From NCBI GenBank assembly GCA_963734125.1, contig CAVTGB010000048.1:1-64000 (forward strand): 64,000 bases of DNA. The letters run 5' to 3'. Positions within the stretch are counted from its first letter, which is position 1; the number at the start of each line of letters is the position of its first letter. The stretch comes from DATARH01 sp963734125 (lineage in GTDB: Bacteria; Pseudomonadota; Alphaproteobacteria; ATCC43930; CGMCC-115725). This document shows, piece after piece, positions 34,777 to 43,866 of the stretch. Under the pieces are notes generated by a model. The model saw nothing but the letters and a program-made list of their open reading frames with translations. It searched no databases and was not told the origin of the DNA. A program made the translations under genes and the position numbers.

Positions 34777-35526
34777 TAATCTAAATTCATTCTCTGGCAA
34801 TTGCTGCTCCCCTCGCTTTATATACTCTAAATAGCGGTTCATAATAACCCATGATCGGCTCTTTATTTCAGATATTACGTCGGGCGGCACGGCAATTCGT
34901 TTTCCATGTCGATTTTCGGCCGAGTTGTCCGTGATAAGACGCAGGTACGTTTCACCTATTCGAAGCGCCTCGCGAAATTGTTCCCATGCTTTTGATCTAG
35001 ATACACCCGGTGTGGCTATTAAATATTTGATTCCTTCTATCGCCCTCGCACAATTAACAGTAGCGTGATGCGGATTAGCAATCGAAGAAACCAATTCGTT
35101 TATTGATGGCCAAAGCTCTATCTTAGACGCAATCATTTCATAGAACGGAAGGAAGCGCGAAGAATCTATGTCATAACTGCTGCAAATATTTTCTAGTGAC
35201 GGATTAGTAATTATTATCTGGGTAGAGCGGCCATCAGGGTCAACAAAGGTATCTAGAAACACCTCTAGAAAGATACATTTTTGGAATGCGATAAGATCGA
35301 CTATTGACCGCGCTAAATGTAACGCCATAGAAAGTAACTCGTTCTTGTCCTCAATTAGATAAGAGGGAACGGCGCAGGGTATTCTGATTCTAGAATTTTG
35401 AATCTGAATTTTGTATACAGCATCCATATGTGGAAAATGACAGGTAATAGATAAGGTCGCGTGCACCGTAACGGTGCAGCCATATGGTAACACTCTACCG
35501 ACGAAGACGACATTAGGCATGGTCAC
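34768..35526 (-). CDS. Passenger ORF 2, AT-rich hypothetical protein
   Basis: 252 residues, soluble, no recognised domain. GTG at 35526 or ATG at 35520. Composition is mixed alpha/beta, with ASKIELWPSINELVSSIANP in the middle and a helical C-terminus (SWVIMNRYLEYIKRGEQQLP). It is the most AT-rich gene in the window and so has a different origin from the transposase beside it. Its start overlaps that of passenger ORF 3 on the other strand. Function unknown; accessory or defence cargo is conceivable but unsupported. Confidence 0.65.
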   Translation of the reverse strand: MTMPNVVFVGRVLPYGCTVTVHATLSITCHFPHMDAVYKIQIQNSRIRIPCAVPSYLIEDKNELLSMALHLARSIVDLIAFQKCIFLEVFLDTFVDPDGRSTQIIITNPSLENICSSYDIDSSRFLPFYEMIASKIELWPSINELVSSIANPHHATVNCARAIEGIKYLIATPGVSRSKAWEQFREALRIGETYLRLITDNSAENRHGKRIAVPPDVISEIKSRSWVIMNRYLEYIKRGEQQLPENEFRLLI

Positions 35527-35728
35527 GCAACCTAAACCGAATATAATTCACGATATGACATCCGCCGATGATGACCAATATAGCGACCAAGAGGCCGAAC
35601 GGCGCGCTACCGAAGCGCTGCGCCGCACACTGACAACGCCTCACAAGCTACAAAAGGAAATGGTCGGCAAGGTGGGGCGACCGTCAGCGCGCAAGCGCAA
35701 GCCTAGGGATCGGACAAAAGAGCCATAA
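35519..35728 (+). CDS. Passenger ORF 3, small basic protein
   Basis: 69 residues from ATG 35519, or 57 from ATG 35555 (MTSADDDQYSDQEAERRATE). An acidic helix leads to ALRRTLTTPHKLQKEMVGK and a very basic tail (SARKRKPRDRTKEP). Similar short proteins ending in Lys/Arg runs are common in alphaproteobacterial mobile DNA. Could bind nucleic acid or act as an antitoxin; no evidence for either. Confidence 0.55.
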   Translation: MVTQPKPNIIHDMTSADDDQYSDQEAERRATEALRRTLTTPHKLQKEMVGKVGRPSARKRKPRDRTKEP

Positions 35729-35748
35729 GGTAGCGCAGCCTAGCGGCT

Positions 35749-36702
35749 TCACGGCGCAGCCTGTTCCGTTCCACGAGGTCGCCTATAGGTCAGACGTTTG
35801 CCGACGCCGCCTTTGACAATCGCGGCGGCACGCTCGGTATCGTCCAGATCGCGACGGTTCCAACGAAACGAAAATTCGTCACAATACCTGTCAAGATGCT
35901 CTTTGCTGATGTGGTGAAACGAGCCAACAACGCCGCGTTTCAGCAAAGCAAAGTAGCTTTCAACGGTGTTGGTGTTGACATCATCCCGAGCGAACTCATC
36001 GGACGAGTGCAAGATAACTTCGTGGCCGCCCTCGAATTCCTTGCCGATGCCGATGTAGGAGCGCCATTCGTCGGTTACGATCCGAGACTTGCGGTTGACG
36101 TTTTCTCGGATCGCACCCTTCAGCGTTGCCGCGTCAACATGTTCGATCTTCCGGCTCCGCACGCGCCCGCCGCGCTCAACCAACGCCACGACCGGCGTTT
36201 TCTTCGTGCCGCGACCGCTCTTGCCTTTGGTGTTCGTGCCCTTGCGCGGCTTGCCGCCCACATAGGTCTCGTCAACCTCAACGGTCCTACCAGCCCCGCC
36301 TAGCGACGGCTCAGGCGTTCCCTCGCGCATAGCCTCGCGGATGCGGTGCCAGAGAAACCAAGCCGTTTTGTAAGTGACGCCGATCGTCCGGTGCAGTTGG
36401 TGCGCCGACATGCCTTTTTTGCTCGATGCCATCAGCCGATAAGCCAGCACCCACTTATTGAGCGGAAGGTGGCTGCTCTCCATAACGGAGCCGGTCGTCA
36501 CGGTGAACGAGCCTTCGCAGCTATTGCAATGAATAAGGCCGGCCCGATGCGATTTGCCGTTGAGCCGGTAGACGTGCTGCGTTTCGCCGCAGTGCGGGCA
36601 ATACGGTTTCCCATCCGGCCAACGGATTGCCTCAAGATGCTCCCTAGCCTTTGTTTCGTCGGTGAAAATCGGGTCTGTGAGGTTGATTGCCATGACCGCC
36701 AT
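35749..36702 (-). CDS. IS1595-family (ISXO2-like) transposase
   Basis: 317 residues, full length. An N-terminal zinc ribbon (CPHCG near residue 35, CNSC near 60) is followed by the helix-turn-helix region (SAHQLHRTIGVTYKTAWF). The catalytic domain has TVEVDETYVGGK (first Asp), RIVTDEWRSYIG (second Asp) and NTNTVESYFALLKRGV (third acid). The zinc ribbon plus this DDE core defines the IS1595 family. ATG at 36702, second ATG at 36693. It is 34 bases inside the right inverted repeat. Confidence 0.93.
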   Translation of the reverse strand: MAVMAINLTDPIFTDETKAREHLEAIRWPDGKPYCPHCGETQHVYRLNGKSHRAGLIHCNSCEGSFTVTTGSVMESSHLPLNKWVLAYRLMASSKKGMSAHQLHRTIGVTYKTAWFLWHRIREAMREGTPEPSLGGAGRTVEVDETYVGGKPRKGTNTKGKSGRGTKKTPVVALVERGGRVRSRKIEHVDAATLKGAIRENVNRKSRIVTDEWRSYIGIGKEFEGGHEVILHSSDEFARDDVNTNTVESYFALLKRGVVGSFHHISKEHLDRYCDEFSFRWNRRDLDDTERAAAIVKGGVGKRLTYRRPRGTEQAAP

Positions 36703-36736
36703 CCGTATGATGACAGCATCATATCCCTAGTGGCTA

Positions 36737-36759
36737 CCTACGTCAAAGGGATAATTCCG
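36737..36759 (-). repeat. Right terminal inverted repeat of the IS1595 element
   Basis: Read inward on the minus strand it begins CGGAATTATCC and ends GACGTAGG, matching the left end at 21 of 23 bases. Confidence 0.9.
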
Positions 36760-36767
36760 AAAAAACT
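36760..36767 (+). repeat. 8-bp target duplication AAAAAACT (right copy)
   Basis: Directly abuts the right inverted repeat; identical to 34482-34489. Confidence 0.85.
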
Positions 36768-36904
36768 TAATTACAGCTTGGCGATCCACTGCTCTATGTC
36801 AGCGCGTCTTTATCGGCCGGGCGCCGATCAACGCGCCAACGAGCGCATCGGGCGGCATCGCCGAGCAGAGTGAGTCTAGCGGGCCAACCGGGAGGGTCCT
36901 GAGC

Positions 36905-38101
36905 ATGTCGCAGCGGATGCTTGCTGTCTGGTGCCTGCTGATGCTTTCACTTCCGGCACCTCTGGCGGCCACCGCGGCAAACGCCGCCGAGCCGTCGTCC
37001 GGGACGCCCGCCGCCATCACCGGCCTCTTCGTCACGACCAAATATCCCACGCTCAGCATCCGCGCCGGCGAAACGACGACGATCGATGTGTCGGTCCGCA
37101 ACTTCAGATTGCCGCCGCAGCTCTTGACCCTCAGCGTGCCCCAGGTGGCCGAGGGCTGGAAGGCCACAATCCTGGGCGGCGGTCAGCCGGTCGGGGCGAT
37201 CGAAGTCGCGCCGGACAGCGAGGAGCGGCTGCAGTTGCGGCTCGAACCGCCGGCCGCGATCGGCCACGGCGACTATCGCTTCATCATCGAGGCGAAGAAC
37301 GCCCAGTTCGACGATAAGCTGCCGATCAGTGTGACAATCGGCGCCGAGGTTCCCGCAAAGCTCAAGCTCACCACCAATTTTCCGGCGCTGCGCGGGACCG
37401 CAACCACCGCGTTCAAATACAAGGTGTCAGTGACCAATGACAGCGGCCGCGACGCGACGATCAATTTCAGCGCCGACGCCCCGAAGAATTTCCAGGTTGG
37501 CTTTACCGAGGCCTATGGCAGCCAGCAGATCACCTCGATCCCGATCGAAGCCGGCAAGTCGAAGGATGTCGAGGCGGCGCTGACCATCCCGCGCGAGACC
37601 CCGGCCGGCGACTACAAGCTCGTGCTGCACGCCAAGACCGAGGCGGCGAGCGCCGACCTCCCGGTCAGCCTGACGATTGTCGGCCAGCCGCGCCTGACGG
37701 TCTCCGGCGAGGGCGGGCGCCTCTCGGGCGAGGCCTATGCCGGCCGGGGCAGCCAGCTCGTGGTGGTCTTGCGCAATGCCGGCAGCGAGGCGGCGCGCGA
37801 CGTCGATCTCTCGGCGACCACCCCCGAGGGCTGGAAATCGAGCTTCGATCCCCAGAAGCTGGCTCAGCTCGCCGCCGGCGCGACCCAGGACGTCAAGGTG
37901 ACGCTGACCCCGTCCGATAAGGCGATTGCCGGCGATTACCAGATGACGATCCGGGCCAGCGCGGCAGGCGGGCTTTCCGAATCGGCCAATTTCCGCATCA
38001 CCGTGTTGACCTCGACCCTGTGGGGCGCGATTGGCATCGCGATCATCGCGATCGCGCTCCTCGTCGTCGTCTTCGCCGTCGCCCGCTTCGGCCGGCGGTA
38101 A
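36905..38101 (+). CDS. NEW3-domain exported protein anchored by a C-terminal helix
   Basis: 398 residues. A signal peptide (residues 1-28, ending ANAAEP) precedes three Ig-like NPCBM/NEW3-type repeats (TIDVSVRNFRLPPQ; YKVSVTNDSGRDATINF; LVVVLRNAGSEAARDVDL). A C-terminal membrane helix (GAIGIAIIAIALLVVVFAV) ends RFGRR. The ABC-transporter ATPase and permease genes follow on the same strand, a recurrent NEW3-ABC arrangement. It probably presents a periplasmic domain to the ABC complex; the substrate is unknown. Confidence 0.85.
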   Translation: MSQRMLAVWCLLMLSLPAPLAATAANAAEPSSGTPAAITGLFVTTKYPTLSIRAGETTTIDVSVRNFRLPPQLLTLSVPQVAEGWKATILGGGQPVGAIEVAPDSEERLQLRLEPPAAIGHGDYRFIIEAKNAQFDDKLPISVTIGAEVPAKLKLTTNFPALRGTATTAFKYKVSVTNDSGRDATINFSADAPKNFQVGFTEAYGSQQITSIPIEAGKSKDVEAALTIPRETPAGDYKLVLHAKTEAASADLPVSLTIVGQPRLTVSGEGGRLSGEAYAGRGSQLVVVLRNAGSEAARDVDLSATTPEGWKSSFDPQKLAQLAAGATQDVKVTLTPSDKAIAGDYQMTIRASAAGGLSESANFRITVLTSTLWGAIGIAIIAIALLVVVFAVARFGRR

Positions 38102-38163
38102 ATTGGAACACCTGTCGCCGCTGTCGCTCCTCGCAACGATGGTATGGGGAATGGGAGCACAGG

Positions 38164-39117
38164 ATGCCCGATGAGGTGGTGATCAAGGCCGAGGCGCTGA
38201 CCAAGCGCTATGGCGCCACAGTGGCCGTCGACCACATCGACATCGTGGTCAATGCCGGTGAGATCGTCGGCATCCTCGGGCCGAACGGCTCGGGCAAGAC
38301 GACGACGATCCTGATGCTGCTGGGACTTACCGAACCAACCAGCGGGCAAGCCCTGGTTGCCGGTTTCGACCCGCTGCGGGAACCCCTCGAAGTCAAGCGC
38401 CGAGTTGGCTACCTGCCCGATCAGATCGGCTTTTACGATGGCCTCTCGGCGCGCGACAATCTGGCTTATACGGGGCGCCTCGCCGGGCTTTCCCGCCGCG
38501 AGATCGACGAGCGCTTCGACGCCGCGCTCGACCGGGTCGGGCTGAGCGAAGTCGGGCTGCAGCGGGTCGCGACATTCTCGCAAGGCATGCGCCAGCGCTT
38601 GGGCCTGGCCGAGATCCTGATGAAGCGTCCGAGCGTGGCGATCCTGGATGAACCGACGACCGCGCTCGACCCGCATTCGACGCAGGAATTTCTCGACATG
38701 ATCCGCGCTCTCAAATCCGACGGGACCGCGGTCCTCCTGTCCTCGCATCATCTCGATCAGGTGCAGAGCGTGTGTGACCGCGTCGCCTTGTTCAATCGCG
38801 GCCGCATCGTGCTCTCGGGCTCGGTAACTGAATTGGCCGGGCGGGTGCTGGGCGGCGGGTATGTCATCGATGTCGAGGCGAGGGGGTCCGGTATCGACGC
38901 GCGTCTCGCCGCGATTCCGGGAATCGTGCGGGTGCAGCTGCTCGGGTCCGGGCCGGACAGCCAGCGCTACCGGGTCGATTGCCAGAGCGATTTGCGCGCC
39001 GCGATCGCGCGCAGCCTCGCCGCCGAAATCGAGCTGATCGGCATCAATTTCGCCGCGCCGAGCCTCAACGAGGTCTACACCCGCTATTTCGAGGAGGCGC
39101 GCCATGCCGCTCAGTAG
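38164..39117 (+). CDS. ABC transporter ATP-binding protein
   Basis: 317 residues. Walker A GILGPNGSGKTTTI, Q-loop region YLPDQIGFYDG, signature TFSQGMRQRL, Walker B SVAILDEPTTALD, and the H-loop SSHHLDQV. The long C-terminal part (from about 230) is typical of CcmA/NosF-like ATPases paired with ABC-2 permeases. The ATG at 38164 follows a GGGAG stretch. It overlaps the permease gene by 14 bases. Confidence 0.92.
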   Translation: MPDEVVIKAEALTKRYGATVAVDHIDIVVNAGEIVGILGPNGSGKTTTILMLLGLTEPTSGQALVAGFDPLREPLEVKRRVGYLPDQIGFYDGLSARDNLAYTGRLAGLSRREIDERFDAALDRVGLSEVGLQRVATFSQGMRQRLGLAEILMKRPSVAILDEPTTALDPHSTQEFLDMIRALKSDGTAVLLSSHHLDQVQSVCDRVALFNRGRIVLSGSVTELAGRVLGGGYVIDVEARGSGIDARLAAIPGIVRVQLLGSGPDSQRYRVDCQSDLRAAIARSLAAEIELIGINFAAPSLNEVYTRYFEEARHAAQ

Positions 39118-40084
39118 CCGGCGGCCCGGCGGGGGTCGACGGGGATCGCCGTGGACCGGGCTCGGTGCGGTCATCGCCAAGGAGACCGCCGACCATCTGT
39201 CGAGCGCGCGGATGCGGATCCTCGAAGCGCTGGTGTTTCTGACCGCGATCGCCGCCGCGTACGCCGCGATCCGCGACATCCGCGCGACGATCGGCGAGAG
39301 CCCGTTCCTGTTTCTGCGCTTGCTTACCTTTTCGCAGGATCCGCTGCCGTCCTTTATCGCGCTCCTCGGGTTCCTCATTCCGCTGGTGGCGATCGCGCTG
39401 GCGTTCGATGCGATCAATGGCGAATTCAACCGGCGCACGATGAGCCGCATCCTCGCTCAGCCGATCTATCGCGACGCGCTATTGCTCGGCAAATTCCTCG
39501 CCGGATTGCTGGCCCTGACGATTGGCCTCGTGTCGCTCTGGCTGCTCGTCATCGGCCTTGGCCTCCTCCTATTGGGATTGCCGCCGAGCACCGAAGAGAC
39601 CGTGAGGATGCTCGGCTTCCTTGTCGCCACGATTGCCTATGGCGGGGTTTGGCTGGCCGTCGCCCTCCTCTTCTCGGTGGTGTTCCGTGCGCCGGCGACG
39701 GCGGCCCTCGCCGCGCTCGGCACCTGGCTCCTCTTCGCGCTGTTCTGGTCGGTCACGACCCCGCTTCTCGCCAACCTTATCGCCGGGCCGCCCGAGGGCG
39801 TGTTCGGGCCGCGCATGGAATTCCTCCAGGCCCAGCAGATCATCGACCGCCTCTCGCCCAACACGCTCTATGCCGAGAGCGCGCTGGCGCTGTTGCATCC
39901 GGCGACGCGTGCGCTCGGGCCGGTATTGATCAGCCAGCTGGAAGGCGCGCTCTTGGGCGCGCCGCTGCCCGCCTCGCAGAGCTTCATCCTGATCTGGCCG
40001 CAGCTCACCGGGCTGGTCGCCGCGACGATCGTGATTTTCGTCATCGCCTACATCGCCTTCCAGCGCCAGGAGATCCGCGCCTAG
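39104..40084 (+). CDS. ABC-2 type permease (NosY-like)
   Basis: 326 residues with six predicted helices, an N-terminal cytoplasmic segment (GAVIAKETADHLSSARM) and a large loop after helix 1, as in ABC-2/NosY permeases. FDAINGEFNRRTMSRIL matches the coupling helix region of this family. It should work with the ATPase it overlaps and the NEW3 protein upstream. Confidence 0.88.
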   Translation: MPLSSRRPGGGRRGSPWTGLGAVIAKETADHLSSARMRILEALVFLTAIAAAYAAIRDIRATIGESPFLFLRLLTFSQDPLPSFIALLGFLIPLVAIALAFDAINGEFNRRTMSRILAQPIYRDALLLGKFLAGLLALTIGLVSLWLLVIGLGLLLLGLPPSTEETVRMLGFLVATIAYGGVWLAVALLFSVVFRAPATAALAALGTWLLFALFWSVTTPLLANLIAGPPEGVFGPRMEFLQAQQIIDRLSPNTLYAESALALLHPATRALGPVLISQLEGALLGAPLPASQSFILIWPQLTGLVAATIVIFVIAYIAFQRQEIRA

Positions 40085-40224
40085 AAGCAGCCGTGGTTTG
40101 TTGGCGTCCGCGCTTCCGGGTGCCGCATGCCTGCATTCGCCATTCTGAATAGCGTTCAGGCTCGCGCCGATGGCGCAGCTGCGTTAGCATGCCGCAGCAT
40201 CCGATCGCCCCGGAGGGAATGCCG

Positions 40225-41352
40225 ATGACCCGCGCCTATAACGTCGTCGACGCCGACGGCCACATCCTCGAGCCGCTCGATCTGTGGGACAAATACATCG
40301 ACCCGAAATTCCGCGATCGCCGGCCGCGCTTTGTCATCGACGAGAACGGCAAGGAGCGCCTCAGCGTCGAGGGCAAGCTCTGGGCAACCCGCGCGGGATC
40401 GGCAGCCTCGGCTCGGTCGGGGTGCGGCAGGGCACCGTCAAGCTCGACAGCCTCAAATATGCCGAAGGAAAGAAGGGCGGGTTCGACCCGCACGCCCGCA
40501 TCGTCGACATGGATGCCGACGGGATCGACGCCGCTTTCCTCTACCCGAGCCTCGGCCTGTTCGCCGGCGCGGTCGACGGACCCCGCGCTCGCCGCCGCGA
40601 TGTGCCGCGCCTACAACCGCTGGCTCGCCGATTACTGCAAGCCCTATCCCGACCGGCTGTTCGGGGTCGCGATGCTGCCGATGCAGTCGGTCGACCTCGC
40701 GATCGACGAGATGCGCTTCGCCAAGCGAGGAGCTCGGGATGCGCGGCGGGTTCCTGCGGCCGAACCCGTACCACGGCAAGAAGATGATCAGCGACCCGAT
40801 GTACGAGCCGTTCTGGACGATGGCCGAGGAGCTCGATTTCTCGATCGGCTTTCACGAGGGCTCGACCAACGCGATGCCGACCGTCGGCGTCGACCGCTTC
40901 GAGGGCGACCGCGCGGCGCGCCACATGATCTCGCACACGATGGAGATGATGCTGGCGGCGATGAGCGTGATCTGGGGCGGCGTCGTCGATCGCCACCCGC
41001 GGTTGCGCGTCGCGTTTCTCGAATCGGGCGGCGGCTGGATGGCGCCGTGGCTCGACCGCATGGACCGCCATTTCGACGATCACGGGTTCAACGACACCGC
41101 CCCGAAGATGCGGCCGAGCGAGCTCTTCCAGCGCAATTGCTGGATCTCGTTCGAGCCGGTCGAGAGCAGCATCGCCGTGCTGGCCGACTATATCGGCCCG
41201 CACAAGATCATGTGGGCGACCGATTATCCGCATCAGGACGGGTTCTTCCCGGGCGCGCCGGAGATGGTCCGCGACCGGCTCGGGCCGTTGTCGCCGAGGC
41301 GAAGCACCAGGTCATGGCCGGCGGCGCGCTCGGCTTTTACGGCATGAACTGA
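40225..41352 (+). pseudogene. Amidohydrolase (aminocarboxymuconate decarboxylase-like), four frameshifts
   Basis: Corrected, this is about 375 residues of the amidohydrolase-2 family: NVVDADGHILEPLDLWDKY at the N-terminus (DxH metal motif), RIVDMDADGIDAAFLYPS, RPNPYHGKKM, GFHEGSTNAMP (metal His), and IMWATDYPHQDGFFPGAP (metal Asp). These enzymes hydrolyse or decarboxylate cyclic substrates. Frame changes occur near 40380 (a base missing in LLGN), 40578 (extra G), 40726 (extra C) and 41296 (a base missing). The ATG at 40225 follows GGAGGGA. It is followed by a flavin monooxygenase with the same kind of damage. Confidence 0.75.
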
Positions 41353-41404
41353 CGCGGGCGGTTCGCTGGGCGTGGTCGGATCCCAGCGCGTCAGGAGAAC
41401 AAGC

Positions 41405-43034
41405 ATGATTGCCTCACAGGCGGCAGTCGCGCAACGTCGAGGCCGAGCCGGCCGCGGATTTTGACGCGGTCGTCATCGGCGCCGGCGTTTCCGGCCTCTA
41501 CCAGCTCTACAAGCTGCGCGAACTCGGCCTCAAGGTGCGGGTGTTCGAGACCGGCACCGGCGTCGGCGGCACCTGGTACTGGAACCGCTATCCCGGCGCC
41601 CGCTTCGATTCCGAGAGCTGGACCTACGGCTACTCCTTTTCGCAGGAACTGCTGGAGGAATGGGACTGGGAGGAGCACTTCGCCGGCGCAGCCCGAGACC
41701 GAGCGCTATCTGAATTATGTCGCCGACAAGTTCGACCTGCGCCGCGACATCCAGTTCAAGAGCCGCGTCACCGCCGCGCACTACCAGGAGGACACGCGCA
41801 GCTGGGACGTCATCCTGGAGGATGGCAGGCGCTACAGCACGCGCTTCCTGATCACCGCGGTCGGCGTGCTCTCGGCGCCGACGATGCCGCGCATCCCCGG
41901 GGTCGAGACGTTCACGGGCCAGTCCTGCCACACCCATTACTGGCCGAAGGAACCGGTTAGCTTCGAGGGCAAGCGCGTCGCGGTGATCGGCACCGGCGCG
42001 ACCGGCGTGCAGACCATCACCGAAGTGGCCAAGACCGCCGGCCATCTGACCGTCTTCCAGCGCACCGCCCAGTGGTGCGCGCCGTTGCACAACGCCAGGA
42101 TCGGCAAGGAGGAGATGAACCGGATCCGGGCCAATTACCCCGAGATCTTCGCGCGCTGCCAGGAGACCTACGGCTGCTTCATCCATGCGACCGACCCGCG
42201 CGCCACCCATCGAGGTGACGCCCGAGGAGCGCGAGGCCTTCTGGGAGAAGCTCTACGGCGAGCCCGGTTTCGGCATCTGGATGGGCAATTTCCGCGACAT
42301 CCTGGTCGACCGCGAGGCCAACGCGCTGATCTCGGATTTCGTCGCGCGCAAGATCCGCCAGCGGGTCAAGGACCCGGCGGTCGCCGAAAAGCTGATCCCG
42401 AAGAACCACGGCTTCGGCACCCGCCGCGTGCCGCTCGAGAGCGGCTATTTCGAGGTCTACAACCAGCCCAACGTCAAGCTCGTCGACATCAACGAGACGC
42501 CGATCGAGCGCATCACGCCCGACCGGCATCAAGACCAGCGACGCCGAGTACGAATTCGACATCATCATCTACGCGACCGGTTTCGACGCGATCACCGGCG
42601 CCTTCGACCGCATCGACATCCGCGGGGTCGACGGGGTGTCGCTGAAGGAGAAGTGGAAGGACGGGCCGCAGACCTTTCTCGGCATCCTGGTGGACGGCTT
42701 TCCCAACATGCTGATGGTGATGGGCCCGCATGCCGGGCTCGGCAACTTTCCGCGCGCCGCCGAATACAGCGCCGATTGGGTGACCGGGCTGATCCGCTTC
42801 GCGCGCGACCGCGGCCTGACCCGCATCGAGGCCACCGCGGCGGGTGCCGCCGCCTGGACCGACCACGTCATTGCGACGAGCGAGGGCTTGCTGTTCACCG
42901 AGGTCAACTCGTGGATGACCGGCATCAACCGCAATGTCGAGGGCAAGCAGGTCCGCCGGATCATGCGCTACAGCGGCGGCCACCCCGGCTTTCGCGAGCG
43001 CTGCGAAGCGGTGGCGGCCGACGGATTATCGTGA
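41405..43034 (+). pseudogene. Baeyer-Villiger-type flavin monooxygenase, frameshifted
   Basis: About 540 residues after correction. FAD-binding VVIGAGVSGLYQLYKLRELG, the Baeyer-Villiger FxGxxxHxxxW-type region as FTGQSCHTHYWPKE, NADPH site VAVIGTGATGVQTI, and the ATG motif IIYATGFDAITGAF. It would insert oxygen next to a ketone using NADPH. Frame changes occur near 41688 (extra G), 42207 (extra C) and 42521 (extra G). The start is ATG 41405 with one more extra base near 41430, or a TTG at 41409 already in the right frame. Follows the amidohydrolase. Confidence 0.78.
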
Positions 43035-43082
43035 GCTGGCGCTGGCCTGAGGCGGTTTCCTCTCCGCGGCGGGTCGAGATCT

Positions 43083-43191
43083 GCGTCCTTCGAGACGGCG
43101 CGCGGGCCTCCTCAGGATGACGTAACATTTTGATGAGATTAAGAAAACACGTCATCCTGAGGAGCTCGCTTTAGCGGGCGTCTCGAGGATG
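43083..43191. repeat. Palindromic dispersed repeat, copy 1
   Basis: Starts GCGTCCTTCGAGACG; inner strand CTCCTCAGGATGACGT pairs with ACGTCATCCTGAGGAG, across an AT-rich loop of about 25 bases; ends GGGCGTCTCGAGGATGC. A second copy with the same layout is at 45567. This type of hairpin is common in alphaproteobacterial genomes. Confidence 0.8.
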
Positions 43192-43212
43192 CTCGGTGCC
43201 GAGGAGATCGCG

Positions 43213-43821
43213 ATGGCTGAACCAGAACGCATCGATCGGCGCCGGGCGGCGCTGGTCGCTTACGATGTCTGCCGCCGCGCGCTGACCCCGGCGGATCCCG
43301 CGCGCCGGGCCGCGATGCGACCGGTGCTGGAAGCCTGGGTGCGGATGATCGCGGCGGCGCGGGCGGCGGGGGTGCCGGTCATTTACACGACGCCGGTCAG
43401 CCGCGCCGATGGTGCCGATGTCGTCATGCTGCCGACCGATCTCGCGGCGGAATCGGGCGTGCCGCCGCTCACCAACGCCGTCGAGGGCACGGCGGACGCG
43501 GGCTTTCCCGACGAGATTGCGCCGCGGGCTGAGGATTACGTGTTTTTGAAGCGCCGGCCGAGCGCGTTTTATGGGACCGGCGTCGCCGAGCTTCTGCATA
43601 TGCTGCGGCGCGACACGATCATCATCGGCGGCGGCGCCACCAATCGCGGGGTCGAGACCAGCGTGCGCGAGGCCTTCAACCTCGACCTCGCCTCGATCGT
43701 CGTGCGCGAATGCTGCTGGAGCGGCGACGCAGCCGCCCACGCCTACAGCCTCGACAAGGCGATGAAGATGTACGCTCGGATCCGCTCGCTCGACGAGGTT
43801 GCGGCGATACTGCGGGAGTGA
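43213..43821 (+). CDS. Isochorismatase-family hydrolase lacking the catalytic Cys
   Basis: About 202 residues. Cysteine hydrolase fold with Asp in VAYDVCRRALT and Lys in VFLKRRPSAFYGT. The loop that normally holds the nucleophile (TNxCVxxT) reads ATNRGVETSVREA, so Gly replaces Cys. True isochorismatases such as PhzD also have Gly there and act by vinyl-ether hydrolysis, so this may be active on a similar substrate, but amidase activity is unlikely. The ATG at 43213 has GAGGAG upstream; an ATG at 43189 lies inside the palindromic repeat. Confidence 0.8.
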   Translation: MAEPERIDRRRAALVAYDVCRRALTPADPARRAAMRPVLEAWVRMIAAARAAGVPVIYTTPVSRADGADVVMLPTDLAAESGVPPLTNAVEGTADAGFPDEIAPRAEDYVFLKRRPSAFYGTGVAELLHMLRRDTIIIGGGATNRGVETSVREAFNLDLASIVVRECCWSGDAAAHAYSLDKAMKMYARIRSLDEVAAILRE

Positions 43822-43866
43822 GCGGAGAGCAAAGCGCGGCGCGGTTTATGCTATGATGCGCGCCCA

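Larger units (their letters stand above)
34490..36759. mobile_element. Complete IS1595-family element with three passenger ORFs
   Basis: 2,270 bases bounded by 23-bp inverted repeats (34490-34512 and 36737-36759, 21 of 23 positions identical, sharing AATTATCCCTTTG) and flanked by the 8-bp duplication AAAAAACT. It carries a full-length ISXO2-like transposase on the minus strand plus ORFs at 34567, 34768 (minus) and 35519. The ORF at 34768 is strikingly AT-rich compared with the host. Some IS1595-family members carry passenger genes. It lies in the bamD downstream spacer, 34 bases after the stop. The intact ends and matching duplication indicate recent insertion. Confidence 0.9.

Noticed and set aside
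2564..42521. Programmed ribosomal frameshifting as explanation for the broken genes
   Set aside because: The sites share no slippery heptamer or following structure, go in both directions, and up to four occur in one gene.
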